Below are positions 11,176 through 23,331 of a stretch of 64,000 nucleotides of DNA, piece after piece. The position numbers were made by a program, and so were the translations under genes. Origin of the DNA: Adenanthera pavonina (Eukaryota > Streptophyta > Magnoliopsida > Fabales > Fabaceae); contig JAIVEN010000007.1 in the NCBI GenBank assembly GCA_026686845.1, positions 39,181,001-39,245,000 of the forward strand. The letters are read 5' to 3'. Every line of letters begins with the position of its first letter. Positions within the stretch are counted from its first letter, which is position 1. The notes below the pieces were generated by a model. The model did no database searches. It had not been told where the DNA came from and saw nothing but the letters and a program-made list of their open reading frames with translations.

Positions 11176-12108
11176 ATTGAATAAAAATTTTAGAGATACT
11201 TATTTTGTAAATAGTAGTTTTTTTCACATTAAATCATAAGACTGTTAAAAATTTACAATATTTTTATCTTAAAAATATTTATAATTTAAAAATATTTTAA
11301 TAAAATTCCTTTGAGTTCTTAGCTTTTAATTAGATATAATTAAAGGGCCCCTTATAACCCAAAATTGTAAAATTAATCTTATAACCAGTTGTATTATTCA
11401 TAATTTGTAAAATTTGTTATGAGTTTTGTATTTTATATTCATATATTGATATTTAATCGAAGGTGGTTCAAGTCAATAAAAATTAAAACTTTATTTTGGT
11501 AACCTCATGTTAATAAAAACTAATAAGGGATACACATATTTTGTAGTGGTAACTACTTGCTGATATTAATATATATAGTTAATTGCGAAAAATGTCACGT
11601 ACGTCGCTTTCTTGATGACAGCTCTGACTATTTAATTATTACTTACTTAATCCCTCCAGTTTAAAGTATTTATATGATGAATTGTTAATTTAAAATATAG
11701 AATATTAAATATTTTTTTTTATTTTATCTATATTTTTAATATTTTTCTTTTCTTATTTATAACTCTATAATGATAATAGAATAAAGTATTTAATAAAAAT
11801 AAAATAAAAAATGTAAATATTTTTTATATTAATTTCAGTTAAAAAAATAATTTTATAATATATATGTAATTAATATAAAATATTTTATAATATAAATAAG
11901 AGGCAGTAGATATTAAGTACTGTTGATTAATTACACAAACCTAAGTTCACAACTTCCCATGATTGTAAATTTTCTCTTTATTTTTGCTAGTTGCAATGAG
12001 TTGTGACCTGGAGGATGGTTTACAAGAGGCATTATTCTCCATCAAAATTATTGATTCCTCGAATCCAAGGCAGATTTTTTTTTCTCCATTAGAATATGGT
12101 AATATGAT
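11176..12108. other. Intergenic region downstream of the first MYB gene
   Basis: AT-rich and without genes. The part from about 11651 to 11907 starts TAATCCCTCC and ends GGCAGTA, with weak inverted ends, so it may be an old Stowaway-like MITE. The last 100-200 bases should include the 3' untranslated region of the MYB gene. No clear polyadenylation signal was chosen. Confidence 0.5.
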
Positions 12109-13289
12109 TCACACATACAAATCACTTTGACTCCAGAGATCAAAATCGTAGAGTGGATGAAGATAATCTAATTCAGGACCCAATGGTGTTTGTGACTGAG
12201 TGGGAGGGTAAGACATGTCAGCCATTTGTGTGTCCATCAGAAAATTTTCAAATGTTGCGTCTGAAAGTGAATCCAGGAAAGCAAATTCATCATCCACCAC
12301 TGGAATAGATGGAGCTTGATGAGAAGGATAATGGGTTGGCACTGTTTCAGTTGGGAAGGAAAGGATGTCATCCATGTTTGGGTGGGTCCAGAAATTTTGG
12401 GTCTCATGATGAGGCTGAGTGAAAGCGTCGAGAAAAGCCAAGTCATGTTCCAGACTTGAATTGGAAGTCGTAGCAGAAGAGGTTGAGCAGCTGGAGGATG
12501 ACTGGGGAGACAAAGGACTCGAATCGAGGATTTGGATCAGGGAAGAAGCGGCATCTGGAGTAGTAGGTGTAGGAGATTGAGTTGAGCCACCATCACTGTG
12601 CGGTGTGGAGGTGGAAGTGGAAGTATCATTTGAGTTTTTGGAGAGCTTAGATCGAACGTTTTGAGTTTTGAGGGAGGAGGAGTCGTGTTGAAAGCGCTTC
12701 TTGAGGGTGGTGTGCCAGTGGTTCTTGATTTCGTTATCAGTTCTTCCTGGCAAATAAGCTGCAATGGCGGACCATCTGCAATGGTGGAACATGGAAATTA
12801 ATTAATTAATTCACGTTGGCATAGTTAATTGATTTTGCTTGACAGAGATAGTGTGCGCGTTGAAGTTTTGTGGATCAAGTATATATATATATATATACCT
12901 GTTGCCCAGCTTTTTGTGCATTTTGATAATAACGTCCTCTTCTTCAGTAGTGTAGTTCCCTCTTCTGATGTTGGGTCTAAGATAATTCATCCACCTCAGT
13001 CTACAACTCTTTCCACACCTCGCCAGTCCTAAAATCCAAATCACTCAAATTAACAATATTGTCATATATATATATATATATGATGAAATTAATGAGAGAC
13101 GATCGACATATCTATATATACAATGCATACTGCAGGGGTCTCCATGGATTAATTACCTGCAAACCTGGGAAGTTGGCGCCAATTCCAGCAGCCATACCTA
13201 GTAACATAAGCAATTAGCTTCCTGTCTTCCTCTGGCGTCCAGGTTCCTTTTTTCAGTCCACTTTTGTCAAACGAAGGCGTTCTTACCAT
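12109..13289 (-). CDS. R2R3-MYB transcription factor (first copy)
   Basis: Three exons: 13289-13157, 13028-12899 and 12775-12109 (133, 130 and 667 bp), with GT-AG introns of 128 and 123 bp. They join into an open frame of 309 residues. Residues about 13-64 form R2 (GTWTPEEDRKLIAYV, with W-W-W spacing) and about 66-116 form R3, ending PGRTDNEIKNHWHT. Both introns sit at the usual R2R3-MYB positions. Residues 117-309 are Ser/Thr/Pro-rich and then acidic, with DDEFAFLD near residue 250 and a YDFDLW end, typical of an activation region. The bHLH-interaction signature ([DE]Lxx[RK]xxxLx6LxxxR) is not seen in R3. The protein should bind DNA in the nucleus. The repeats recall MYB subgroup 2-like proteins, but I cannot fix the ortholog or target genes. 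Confidence 0.93.
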
Positions 13290-13709
13290 TTTGTTGCCTA
13301 TAGACGAAAGAGTTATATCAGATCGAGAGAGAGAGGAAGAGGGGGAGAGGTGAGTCTAATTGGTTTGCCCCTGACCCTCCTACTTTTTCAAGTACGGGAT
13401 TATATATACGCCACGCGTTCACAATCCAAAACGTGTTTCATGCTCCCCTTGGCGTATATCGAATTACAAATTTAAAATTGATGCATATAAAGTAAAAGGT
13501 CCGTCTGACGAGATTCAATCTCCTTCAATGTACAAGATAGGCAACGCTTCGGTTAAAATGAGCCGCCACCTGCCCCACTCGTCTTCCAGGAATCTAACAA
13601 GAAACTTAGAAGTCAAGTGTTCATTTTAGGTGAAAAAAGGAGCACCACGTGTTTTTTCCTTTTTTTCCCCTTCACTAATAATACTCCACAATTCTCCAAA
13701 AAACTAGTA
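13290..13709 (-). promoter_or_regulatory. Promoter region of the first MYB gene
   Basis: On the minus strand a TATATATA lies at 13401-13408, about 112 bp upstream of the ATG. A purine-rich (GA) leader sits between them, around 13321-13348. A palindromic G-box CACGTG is at 13646-13651, the core bound by bZIP and bHLH factors. These are sequence matches only. Expression cannot be inferred. Confidence 0.5.
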
Positions 13710-13936
13710 CTCCCTCTTATCCCAATTATAGAGTCTTTTAGTTAACCTTAAATATAAGATTTTTTATAATATATGAAATAATATTTATTATATATTTTAA
13801 AAAAATACTTCTATTTAATATATTATAAAAAAAATTAAATAAAAATAATTTTAAAAAAATAAAATAATTAATTAATTTTAATTCTCATATTTAATTGGGT
13901 AAAAATGTGTAATTATAAATTAAAAATTAAAGGGAG
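13710..13936. mobile_element. Stowaway-like MITE upstream of the first MYB gene
   Basis: The left end is TA|CTCCCTCTTATCCC at 13708. The right end reads, reversed, CTCCCTTTAATTTT, followed by CA where TA would be expected. AT-rich and non-coding. It lies about 420 bp upstream of the MYB start codon. Confidence 0.5.
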
Positions 13937-14265
13937 CACAAGGGATGAGGTTGACGTTTTGAAAAAAATCATGGGGACACATTAATGTGTTATAGTCAAA
14001 CCACCCTGCCTGATCATCTGTTACATTCAACAACCTATGTACTGTCACAAGGTGATTTTTGCATCCCTTTCTATATATGACATTGCTTTTTGCTGAACTC
14101 GAATTTTACATTGAATCATTTTCATCTCCACCACGTTTCTTTTCTTTTTTTTCTTTTGCAGTGTATATTCAAATTACCCTTAACTTGAAGGTTTTTTTTT
14201 TTTTGCATGTATTTAATTTCCCTTTTATTCTTCTTACTTTGCTATGTTTACTCCAATCATTAGTA

Positions 14266-14530
14266 CTCCCTCTGGTCCTATATATAAGACCGTTTTAACC
14301 GAATCACGCGAATTAAGAAAAGGAGTTAAAACTAATTACCTACCTCGATTTCTCCGAAAATTTCAATATTTTTCCAAAACTACCATTATTTAATCTCTCT
14401 CTTTTTTTCTTTGAATACATTAAATAAGGATATTTTTTTGAAAATGCATAATAAATGCCACCTCGTATATTGTAAAGGATCTTATATTTAGGACCAAGAC
14501 AAAAGGTCCTATATATAGGACTGGAGGGAG
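14266..14530. mobile_element. Stowaway-like MITE, well-preserved ends
   Basis: 265 bp between TA dinucleotides (14264-14265 and 14531-14532). The left end CTCCCTCTGGTCCTATATAT and the reversed right end CTCCCTCCAGTCCTATATAT agree at 18 of 20 positions. Ends and TA target match Stowaway MITEs moved by mariner-type transposases. No coding sequence. Confidence 0.85.
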
Positions 14531-14649
14531 TATCTTGTTTAATACTATTTCATTTATTTAATTAGTTTTAACTACTTTACACAAATAAAAAAAAATTTAT
14601 AAAAATGATTAATTGGGGTTCTTAAATTTTTCAAAAATCATTAGAACTT

Positions 14650-14770
14650 TTCAAAATTACCCACATAAATTGTAATCCTATTTTAATTATATGATGGAGA
14701 TCAATGAGACATCCCAAAGATTTTTAAATACTACTCACATAATCTCTTGCATGAAATTTTCAAGTCCTTT
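14650..14770. repeat. Dispersed fragment of the 10163-11175 foldback
   Basis: 'ccacataaattgtaatccta', 'aattatatgatggagatcaa' and 'gagacatcccaaagattttt' occur here in order. They match in reverse complement the right arm of the foldback around 10870-10955. The family is therefore present at least twice in this window. Only this piece is recognisable. Confidence 0.75.
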
Positions 14771-17470
14771 CATTTATTTATTTATTTATTTATTTTATTA
14801 TGACTTCCAATTTGTATTTCATTAGAATGAAAACCATTGGTTATATTTAAATTATGATAAATAAAATCTATTAGATAAGTTTGATTCTTTAAGTTGAGAA
14901 AATTTTATAAATTTAAGAAAATTATCTAATATTATTAGGATTATAATATTAATTTCAATGTTTACGTTGGCTAATGTTTATGCACAGACTTTTTGATTAG
15001 TATCTTGAAAACCTTCAACTTAGAAATAATATCCCGGCAGTGTAGATGGACTGTCTTGACCTTATATATTGAGTCCTGGAATGCCTGTTTGGGAACAAGT
15101 CGGGTTTCGCTTAATAAAAAAAAAAAATTCAAATTGGGCCCTGCTTATTATATTTATATGATGAGCTTATCATCAATGCATTAAGTTCAGTTAGTTAAAC
15201 AAATTAAAATTAAAAAAATTACAACTAATCATTTCATTAAATTTGTGAATAGAACAGACAATAATTTTTTATTTGATATAATATTTGTCTTAATTAGAAG
15301 TTATAAATATAAGGAATATTTGGGAAATTTTTCTTGCTTCAAAAGATAAGAAATAAAGGAGGGTTGTCTAGTGTATTTAATTTTTTTTAAAAATACCTTT
15401 AATTAAAATTGAATGATATAAAAATAAATTAATATAATTTATTCTTTTTAATTGCAGGATAGGAAAATTATTGGTATTAAATGAGGACATTTTTTAAAAA
15501 TTAATTTATATTTTTGATAAATTTAATAAATTTTAATTATTTTTTTAATTTGTGTGATTTTATTCTTTATCCATTAATATTAATATTAAGGAAGGAGGTA
15601 GTAAATACAAAAGTTGTCCATGAAGAAATGTGTGGCACACAAAAATGCAGTAAAGTACTAAACTATCCCCCTCCCACATGGTCCTGTCAAGACATTGACG
15701 GAACATGTGATTACCGTAATGAGAAATTTGAAACGAGAGGACTGGCAGAGGAAAGTGTGTAAAGATTCTTTGGAATGGATAATATGTTCCGCTGTTCGAT
15801 TTTACTACGCAAGAAACAAACAAGTCATAAGATTAAATTAAATTTTACCTCTTCATTGTTTTAATGTTGTGGTCTCTCTAGCTAGAGAGGAGAACCATGA
15901 ACCATCCATGACTCATTGGATCTACCCTGCCCAGTTGCAATTACGTAATATTACTACCCTGACCCTGACAAAGATGACCGTCCCGCCTGTAAAATGGACC
16001 CGACAGATGTGGAGTTTATTACCACACAATTTTTTTAAAGAAAAAGAGAAAAAAAAAAAGCAATTGCATGAGACACATGGATGATGTAACATGAGAAAGC
16101 TTTTTCCAATAATAATAAATTATAGGAGCAGGGTTTTGTACGCCTAATATCATCGGAGAAAGACAAGGGTAGAGTTATGGCCCTTGAAACTCTTAGCCAT
16201 CAAATCCTTTATCTTCTTTTCTTGGATCTCCTTCACAATTTCATCTTTTTCCATATCTTTCCATTTAATTGCTTCAGCCTGTGTTCACATCTCATTCAGA
16301 ATTATTGGTCACACATCTTATTAATTATCAAATATTTTCCATGGGGCACCGGCCATGCTCTTAAAAAATAATTTGAACATTAAGTGATATTTGTGTTGGA
16401 TTCACATGCAACACCATCATAAACTAATCCGGTCAATCTTATGACTCTATATCTTTCCACTTGACCACTAGAGCGTATAATTTACTACATCATCACGTGC
16501 GTGCGTGTGTGGGGGTTCTTAGTTCTTACTGTAATTAATTTACGTACGTGTTATTACAAATTCAAAAACGCGTCATGTTATCTACTACGGGCTTGACACG
16601 TGCAGGGGAAATAAACTAGTAGTACAAGTTTAGAGACTTTGATTATCCAAAAATTTCACGCGTCCTTTGACCATGAATACAACTTTATTTACATTTTATT
16701 TATCCACCAATCTTTTTTTTTTTCCCGTCCATCAATCCACGCAACCCAAGTGAGGATCCTTAATTTCAAATCAACAAAAAAAGCATGAATGTGCGTGACG
16801 TAGGTACATCTGTATCTTCATTCAATAATAATACACATACATGAAGATTTTTATTATTGTAGTAATTATATAATTAAATACTCAAAGTGATTAATTTCCA
16901 AAAATCGTATTTAAAATATTTTTTCAGCAATGTTAGACCCTCGCTCAAATGATTCCGCCGTTGTTGGTAATTTTCACAACTCAAAATGATTCAAGCTACC
17001 ATATTGATATTTTCATAGCTATCTATCCATTTGATTCTCTTTTGTGTGTGTGTGTAACTTAGAGATTCTCTGATGTTTATTTTGATATACATATAATATT
17101 TTACAGAAGACTTCGGAATTAGTAGCAAATATGATATAATGGAATGCCCCTTTTCGTTGAAAAAACAAAATAAAAAAACAAAAATACTAGTAGTCTAGGG
17201 ACATGAGATAATTGCTGAATTCGATAAAAGACAAATTCATAAATTAATGTATTATAAATGTTGATCTGTTCTGAAGCCATTTTGTCAGTTTCTGAAAAAT
17301 GAAAGAGGAATCATCTTGGATCAAGGATTCCTTATATTTTTCTTTTCTTTATTTTTTTTCTCTGAGGATTCCTTGCATTATTAGTCCAAACTAACCTTAT
17401 TATATATTGGTTTATCCTTTTCTCTTTGTTTCAAAATTATCTGCTTTGTACATCATTAGTATAATATATA
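14771..17470. other. Gene-free stretch
   Basis: No exon-like or RNA-like sequence was recognised in 2.7 kb. Scattered reading frames up to about 87 codons have no familiar motifs. There is a short (TG)n run near 17043-17055 and an isolated CACGTG near 16598. A possible tRNA-like word around 16460-16485 was judged unsupported. Confidence 0.55.
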
Positions 17471-17743
17471 CTTCTTTCAATCCAAAATATAAGTCATATT
17501 TGACTAATTGTACAAAAATTAAGAACGGTAGTTTTACTCATTAAATCTATCAAATAATACATTAGTTTCTAATAGTACCCATATTTAATCCATTACATTT
17601 AAAGTCTATTATTTTTCTATATTTAATTACAGACAAGATCGAAATAAAAAAAATATTTAATACCATAGAAAGTATCAAATGAGACTTATATTTTGGACAA
17701 AAATAAACTTTTAAAATGTGACTTATATTTTGGATAAAAAAAG
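17471..17743. mobile_element. Stowaway-like MITE
   Basis: 273 bp with TA at both sides (17469-17470 and 17744-17745). The left end CTTCTTTCAATCCAAAATAT and the reversed right end CTTTTTTTATCCAAAATATA align, and both continue into 'ataagtca'. AT-rich and non-coding. Confidence 0.75.
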
Positions 17744-17745
17744 TA

Positions 17746-18298
17746 ATAATTTTTTGGCCAAGATTAGTATAATATATAATATGGTACTAGCATTCATGTG
17801 ATTTTGGAACAATTAAGTAGGGAGTATTATTTTATGAATATCTTATATCTAGTATTATCATATTAGATTCAAATATTATTGATTCAAATAGGAATATTTC
17901 TTTCAACATTATTTTTTAATCCACAAATCTTCCAAATGAGGAATTTATTTAAGAGATATCGAGTCCTGTCCATTTAGACAAATCACCATTGATGACTAAA
18001 TAGTAATTTTATCCCGTTAAGCAGTAACGGATGGGGTTCCTTTTTATTCCTTAATAAAATAGAGACACGTTTTATTGAAATCAATTTTTTTAATTTAATC
18101 CTTTCAAGTTACATCTATTTCAATATAATTAAAAAATCGTTGAAGGACCATATTCAAAATGATTTAAATTAATAAAATTAATTATTTTATAACTAAAATG
18201 ATAATAAAATAATAGAAAATGTTCATATGAAAAGTATGAACACAAACCCAATTCAATTTAAAGACAGTACAATATATTTTTATCATCAAAATTTTTAG
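17746..18298. other. Intergenic, no gene seen
   Basis: AT-rich sequence between a MITE and a foldback element. It holds no recognisable coding or RNA sequence. Confidence 0.55.
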
Positions 18299-18838
18299 GT
18301 AAAAGCACAGTCCTCAATTTTACACCAAGTTTCATCTTGATCCTCTTAATTTTATTTATTTCTTTTTAATCATTTAATTTTTAAAATATAATCAAAAGTT
18401 TTCACATTGTAAACATCTTTATAACTATGTTGACAAAAAATACTAACAAAACATTATTCGATGTTCATATGTCAATCTTTACCACTAAGTATCAATACTT
18501 CTCATTAATCTTGGGTTTAAATATTTTTTAATGAAATTGAAATTTTAAAAATAAATAGTTATAAATAATAAACTTATAAACAAAATCTTAATCTTAGACT
18601 TTTTTTTTTCATAAAAAATGAGTTGAATTAATATGTAAGCATTTAGAAAATATATACTTGTTCAGCATTTGGGAATGATTTGTCAGTATTTTCTATTAAT
18701 ATAGTTAATCATATTTGTAATAAGAAAAATTTTGATTATATTTTAAAATTTAAATGATTAAAAAGAAACAAAATAAAATTAAAGAACTAAAATGAAACTT
18801 GATGTAAAGTTAATGGATCAAAAAATATACTTTTACCA
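18299..18838. mobile_element. Long-TIR foldback element, MULE-like
   Basis: About 540 bp with terminal inverted repeats of roughly 100 bp. The left begins GGTAAAAGCACAGTCC. The reversed right begins GGTAAAAGTATATTTTTTGA, and both continue through 'aagtttca', 'tttctttttaatcattta' and 'aaaatataatc'. ATTTTTA lies next to both ends, which may be part of a target duplication offset by two bases on the right. Long TIRs suggest a non-autonomous Mutator-like element. No transposase is present. Confidence 0.7.
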
Positions 18839-18884
18839 GATTTTTAATTTTAAAAATATCAATGTACATTGTTTTATTCTATTA

Positions 18885-19137
18885 TTCCCTCTTTTTCTTT
18901 TTAATTGTTGTTTTAGCAAATTTTCTTTATTCCACTCTGATTGCCAATATCAATACACAATTAAATGTGTTTCTTCCAATTATACCCCTAAGAAGTAATT
19001 AATATTATTATTAAAAATAAGAAAGAGAAAAACATAAGGAAAATTTAGTAAAATTGTAATATTATTCATTAGTTATTTATTTTTTATTAATTCTTGTATC
19101 AATACCTTAAACAAAAGTAAAAAAGGAATGGAGGGAG
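18885..19137. mobile_element. Stowaway-like MITE
   Basis: 253 bp flanked by TA (18883-18884 and 19138-19139). The left end TTCCCTCTTTTTCTTTTTAA and the reversed right end CTCCCTCCATTCCTTTTTTA are clearly related. Non-coding. Confidence 0.75.
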
Positions 19138-19187
19138 TACAATAAAATAATATATTTATTATATTTGAATAAAATAAATTAATAATA

Positions 19188-19443
19188 TTCTTTCCAGTTC
19201 CTAAAAGCTGTTTTAGGGTTTTTGATATTTTATATAATATTTGTCACTTTACAATATTGATAAAGTATTAATTATATATTTTATTATTTTTTCCCTTATC
19301 AATATTTTTAATTTTCTCTTGATATGTATAAAATAAAATTAAATTAAAGGTATTGTAGTAGAACACTGTTAAATTTTACAATCTAAATTATTTACTAATT
19401 TCTTTAATTTATGTAAAAAACACTTCTTATACGCTAGAGGGAG
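19188..19443. mobile_element. Stowaway-like MITE
   Basis: 256 bp flanked by TA (19186-19187 and 19444-19445). The left end is TTCTTTCCAGTTCCTAAAAG. The reversed right end is CTCCCTCTAGCGTATAAGAA. The ends are diverged but alignable. It lies 50 bp from the neighbouring MITE. Confidence 0.6.
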
Positions 19444-19445
19444 TA

Positions 19446-20620
19446 CATACAAATATTTCAAACAAAACAGAGGGAGTGAGAGGTGGTGATTGCTGAACGC
19501 TTTGCCAACCTCCGACCAATTCAATAAATGGCAGGAACACGTGTCATTTTGGAACCAAGTGTTTGTGAATTACAGGTCAATGCATTTATACCCACGTCGG
19601 ACTGAAGTGACTGGTTTTCAAGACCAAATGGAAAATGTGGAAACATCCTTCAATATGAAATAGGCAAGGACGGAGGGAACGGGGAACTAGGGATGCCATG
19701 TTTCCCCAAAGTTTGCAAATTTCACTTATAATCCTTCCTCCATTTCTTATAATCCTCTTTGTTTTCTAAAGCTGATCGGCTACTCACTAGGCACTGATAG
19801 ATGAGGGATTTCACTGTTTAGGTTTTGAAGGAAATGATAGAAATGGTGGTGAATAAGATTATAAGAAGAGAAGGAAAGGTTTAGGAAGGAGACAATAGAG
19901 GAAAGAATGGTTGCAGGAAGTAATGAGGAAGAAGCTTTTAATTTTTTTTTCCTTACTTTTAAAACATGGACGTCCAAGATATTAATTAGGGAGTGGGGGT
20001 TTTTTAAATTAGTTTTGTTTTATTTTAATTTTTTTCTAATATATTCACATTTTTATTACTACTAATAAAAAAACTCTCACATTCCATTACTTTTTTTTTA
20101 TAATATTTGATAATTATTTTAATTATAAAATGTTTATTTATAGTTAGATCTATTTTTTCATAAATAAACATTTTCTTACTTTTTAAATTACCATCTTATC
20201 TCCGTTTATTTTTTTAACTCTTTGATACATAATTTATCATCAAACAAATTTTTGAGTTATAAAATTATTTTTTTAAAAAAACTTTTATAATTATTAAAAA
20301 AATCTTGCGGCCAAACAAAATAAAATCTTTAAAAAAACTAGACATATAATTATAATTTTTAAACATTTAGGCCCCCTAGAATTTTAGGCCTAACACTTCT
20401 GGCGAAAAAAAGAAATAGGGTAACACTTCATCTTATTTGCCAATTTAAACACCAGCAATATCTTTTGACGATTTTACTTCCTCATAACTCAAATATAAAT
20501 AGGTAGGATAAAAGTTTTTATGTTTCAAAATATAAAATTTGGTTATTAAATAAGTTTGTCCTTAAATATTTCTCATTAAATGTAATGAATAAAAACAGTG
20601 CTACTTATAATTGAAAAAGA
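19446..20620. other. Gene-free stretch
   Basis: The first 300 bases are less AT-rich than their surroundings and hold a CACGTG near 19540. No exon or familiar protein motif was found. The rest is AT-rich. Confidence 0.5.
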
Positions 20621-20622
20621 TA

Positions 20623-20894
20623 CACTCCGTTTGATTCTAAATATATGATTTTTATTTTAATCATAAATATAGAATATTTTATAATATAATATAAGATAGT
20701 AGTATTTATTATACATTTTTAAAATATACCCCTATTTAATATATTCCAAAGAAAGAGATAAATATGTTAAATAAGGATAATTTTTAAAAGATATTATAAT
20801 TTTTGAAGAAATTAAGACAATTAACTAACTTTAATATTCTTTTTTAATACACGTGATTCGATTAAAATAATCCTATATTAGAAATTATAGAGAG
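20623..20894. mobile_element. Stowaway-like MITE
   Basis: 272 bp flanked by TA (20621-20622 and 20895-20896). The left end CACTCCGTTTGATTCTAAAT pairs with the reversed right end CTCTCTATAATTTCTAATAT. Non-coding. Confidence 0.65.
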
Positions 20895-20896
20895 TA

Positions 20897-23331
20897 TCAT
20901 TTAGTTCGGAGTAAATCTGAAAAAGAAATGAAATTTAAGATAAATTTATTAAGTTTAATAATTTTTTAATATGTATAAAATAGTTATAAGTAATTTATAT
21001 TTGGGATGAACAAAAATATAATCATTTTTGCATCAAACTCTTCCCCGCTTAACTTGTAATTTCTCTCCAAACATGTGTCGTATCTGTCAGGAAATGTGGT
21101 TATGACATCATATCAAACCTTTTAATTAAGGATTTGATTGATTATATTTTCTTTGCCAAAGGGATCAAATACATCGAGCGACCCAAAGAAATAATCATAC
21201 ACACACATATTAGTATAATTAGCGACCGAATTTTATGTATTGAATTTCATCAATTTTGGGTTGTAAAAAACGTAACGTGAGGTCCCACGCGCAGAGGTTG
21301 CCCCGCCGCTTGACTTGATCATGATGACGTCGGGATGCAAAGAAAGACCACATAAAACCAAAAGAAAAAGATCGACTGAAATTATAAATGGGAAAGCATG
21401 AAAATACTGTACCCATATGACTTCGACATTCCAAAATCCAAAGTATTATTGTATTGTACGTACAGAGTGAGACCTTCCTGTGACAAAGTCTTTCGTTGAC
21501 TATATCACACGCTAATCATGCTCTCCCTTGTTACTCCTTCCATTTTATTAAAAAATATTATTTTAGAGATTTTATAATTTTTCAAATCATCTTCTTTTTG
21601 CCAGAGATTTTTTAAAATATTTATTATTTTAAAATTTTAATAAAGTATTCATTTTTTATTATTTTATTCTTTATTAATATAAAATAAAGTATTTAACAGG
21701 GTATTTAAATTAATAACATCTTAATAAAATATTATTAAATTTTACAACAATATAAGTCATTTAATGGCTTCTTTATGAAAAATCCTAAAATACTGCTTTT
21801 TATTTTTTGTGAATAGGAAGTTTTTTTTTCCTATGAAGTAGAATCTTGTTTATAATCTAACCCTCAACTTGTTCTTAATTTCTCTTTATCTCTATCTCCT
21901 CATGTATTTGCTTTTGGTCTTATATACTAATTAACTTTCATTTGTATTTTTGCAATTTAACCACACCCACAACACAACGGTCCTTACTAATTTTGCTGCG
22001 TAAATTTAGGCTAAAAGAATATATAAATTTATATATTTCAATTTTCAAATAAGTTAACCTTATCCGTGAATATATCAAATGAGATTACTCACCACAAAAA
22101 TAAATAAATAAATAAATAAAACAGTGAGAAAATTGGGGTGAGCATTTGACGTCACAGCCATGATGCGATGGTGGACAATTTGATGCAGGAAACACATAAT
22201 AAAAGAACTTAATTAATTTAATATTTCCCATCAATCTATAAATTAATGTCGTATTTAATATTCATCGATTGAAAAATGAATCAAGCTGGACAAAAAATCA
22301 CTTAATTAATTAATTGTAATTGCCGTCTCATTGCTTGTTGGAACAAGGAAGATCAACGTGGAATGGTAAACCTGCGCATTACTATATGACTACGCGTGAA
22401 TCTTATATTCTTATAGAATTCGAGAGCACATGGATATCTTATGGCCAAAAAAAAAAACCAAAAGCACATGGTATCTAATTACTAATTTGTGTAATCTATA
22501 ATTAATGTCCGACATTGTCCAAATATTAAGAATTAGAAGGATCTGGTCTCTTTAATTAAAAAATTGCGTAAAACACACTGACTTTTTCCATTAATGAATT
22601 ACAAAGAAATTTTTCCTATTCTGAAAAATTTAAATAAACTTTTTTTTTACTTGGAGCATTCGGTATCCTGGACATATATACTTGTTTTAACTAAATGATT
22701 TATCGAGATTCAAATTAATTTAAATCAAGTCAAGTAGGAATTTAAACCAAAATTTCATAAAACTAACATTTATATTACACATATTATTTCTATTTTCAAT
22801 ATTTTATTTTCATCCACTCCATTGTTAATGAGCTATCAAGTCACCAATGTTAACATCTTCTAGATAAAAATACCCTTCTTAACATGAACATTAACTAGTA
22901 ATCTTTTACATATTTATTGGGTGCCAAAATTTTTTTAAGCTCTTATTTTTTAATATATATTTTTTGCAATTTTATCACCTTACAAAATCGATTAATTATA
23001 TAGTCTAATTTTTAAGACATTTATAATCATATAATTTTTTATTAAATTTTCAACATGTTCTAAATAAAACAGACAATTCCTAATTATACACAAAATTAAC
23101 TACAAAACCAGATATTAATCCAGACATTTTATTGTGCAAACAAGCTATAACAATAGGATAAATATTTGACTATTTGTAAAAAACAAGCCAAAAATAGAAC
23201 AAAAAAATAATTTCATAAAATATTTTGTAATTAAAGGCTCACAGTGTGTAGAATTGGAAGTTGCACCAGAATGAGTTTATATTGGGACAAAATAAAGTGG
23301 TAGGTTTACTATGTTAAGGTATATCTACTAC
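20897..23331. other. Gene-free stretch
   Basis: No gene recognised in 2.4 kb. A Stowaway-like left end (TA|CTCCTTCCATTTTATT) occurs at 21532, but I could not find a convincing partner end. An (AAAT)n run is present near 22100-22122. Confidence 0.5.

Noticed and set aside
16430..16490. Possible tRNA or SINE head on the minus strand (TGGTCAAGTGGAAAG)
   Set aside because: A box A-like word is present, but there is no box B or cloverleaf around it.
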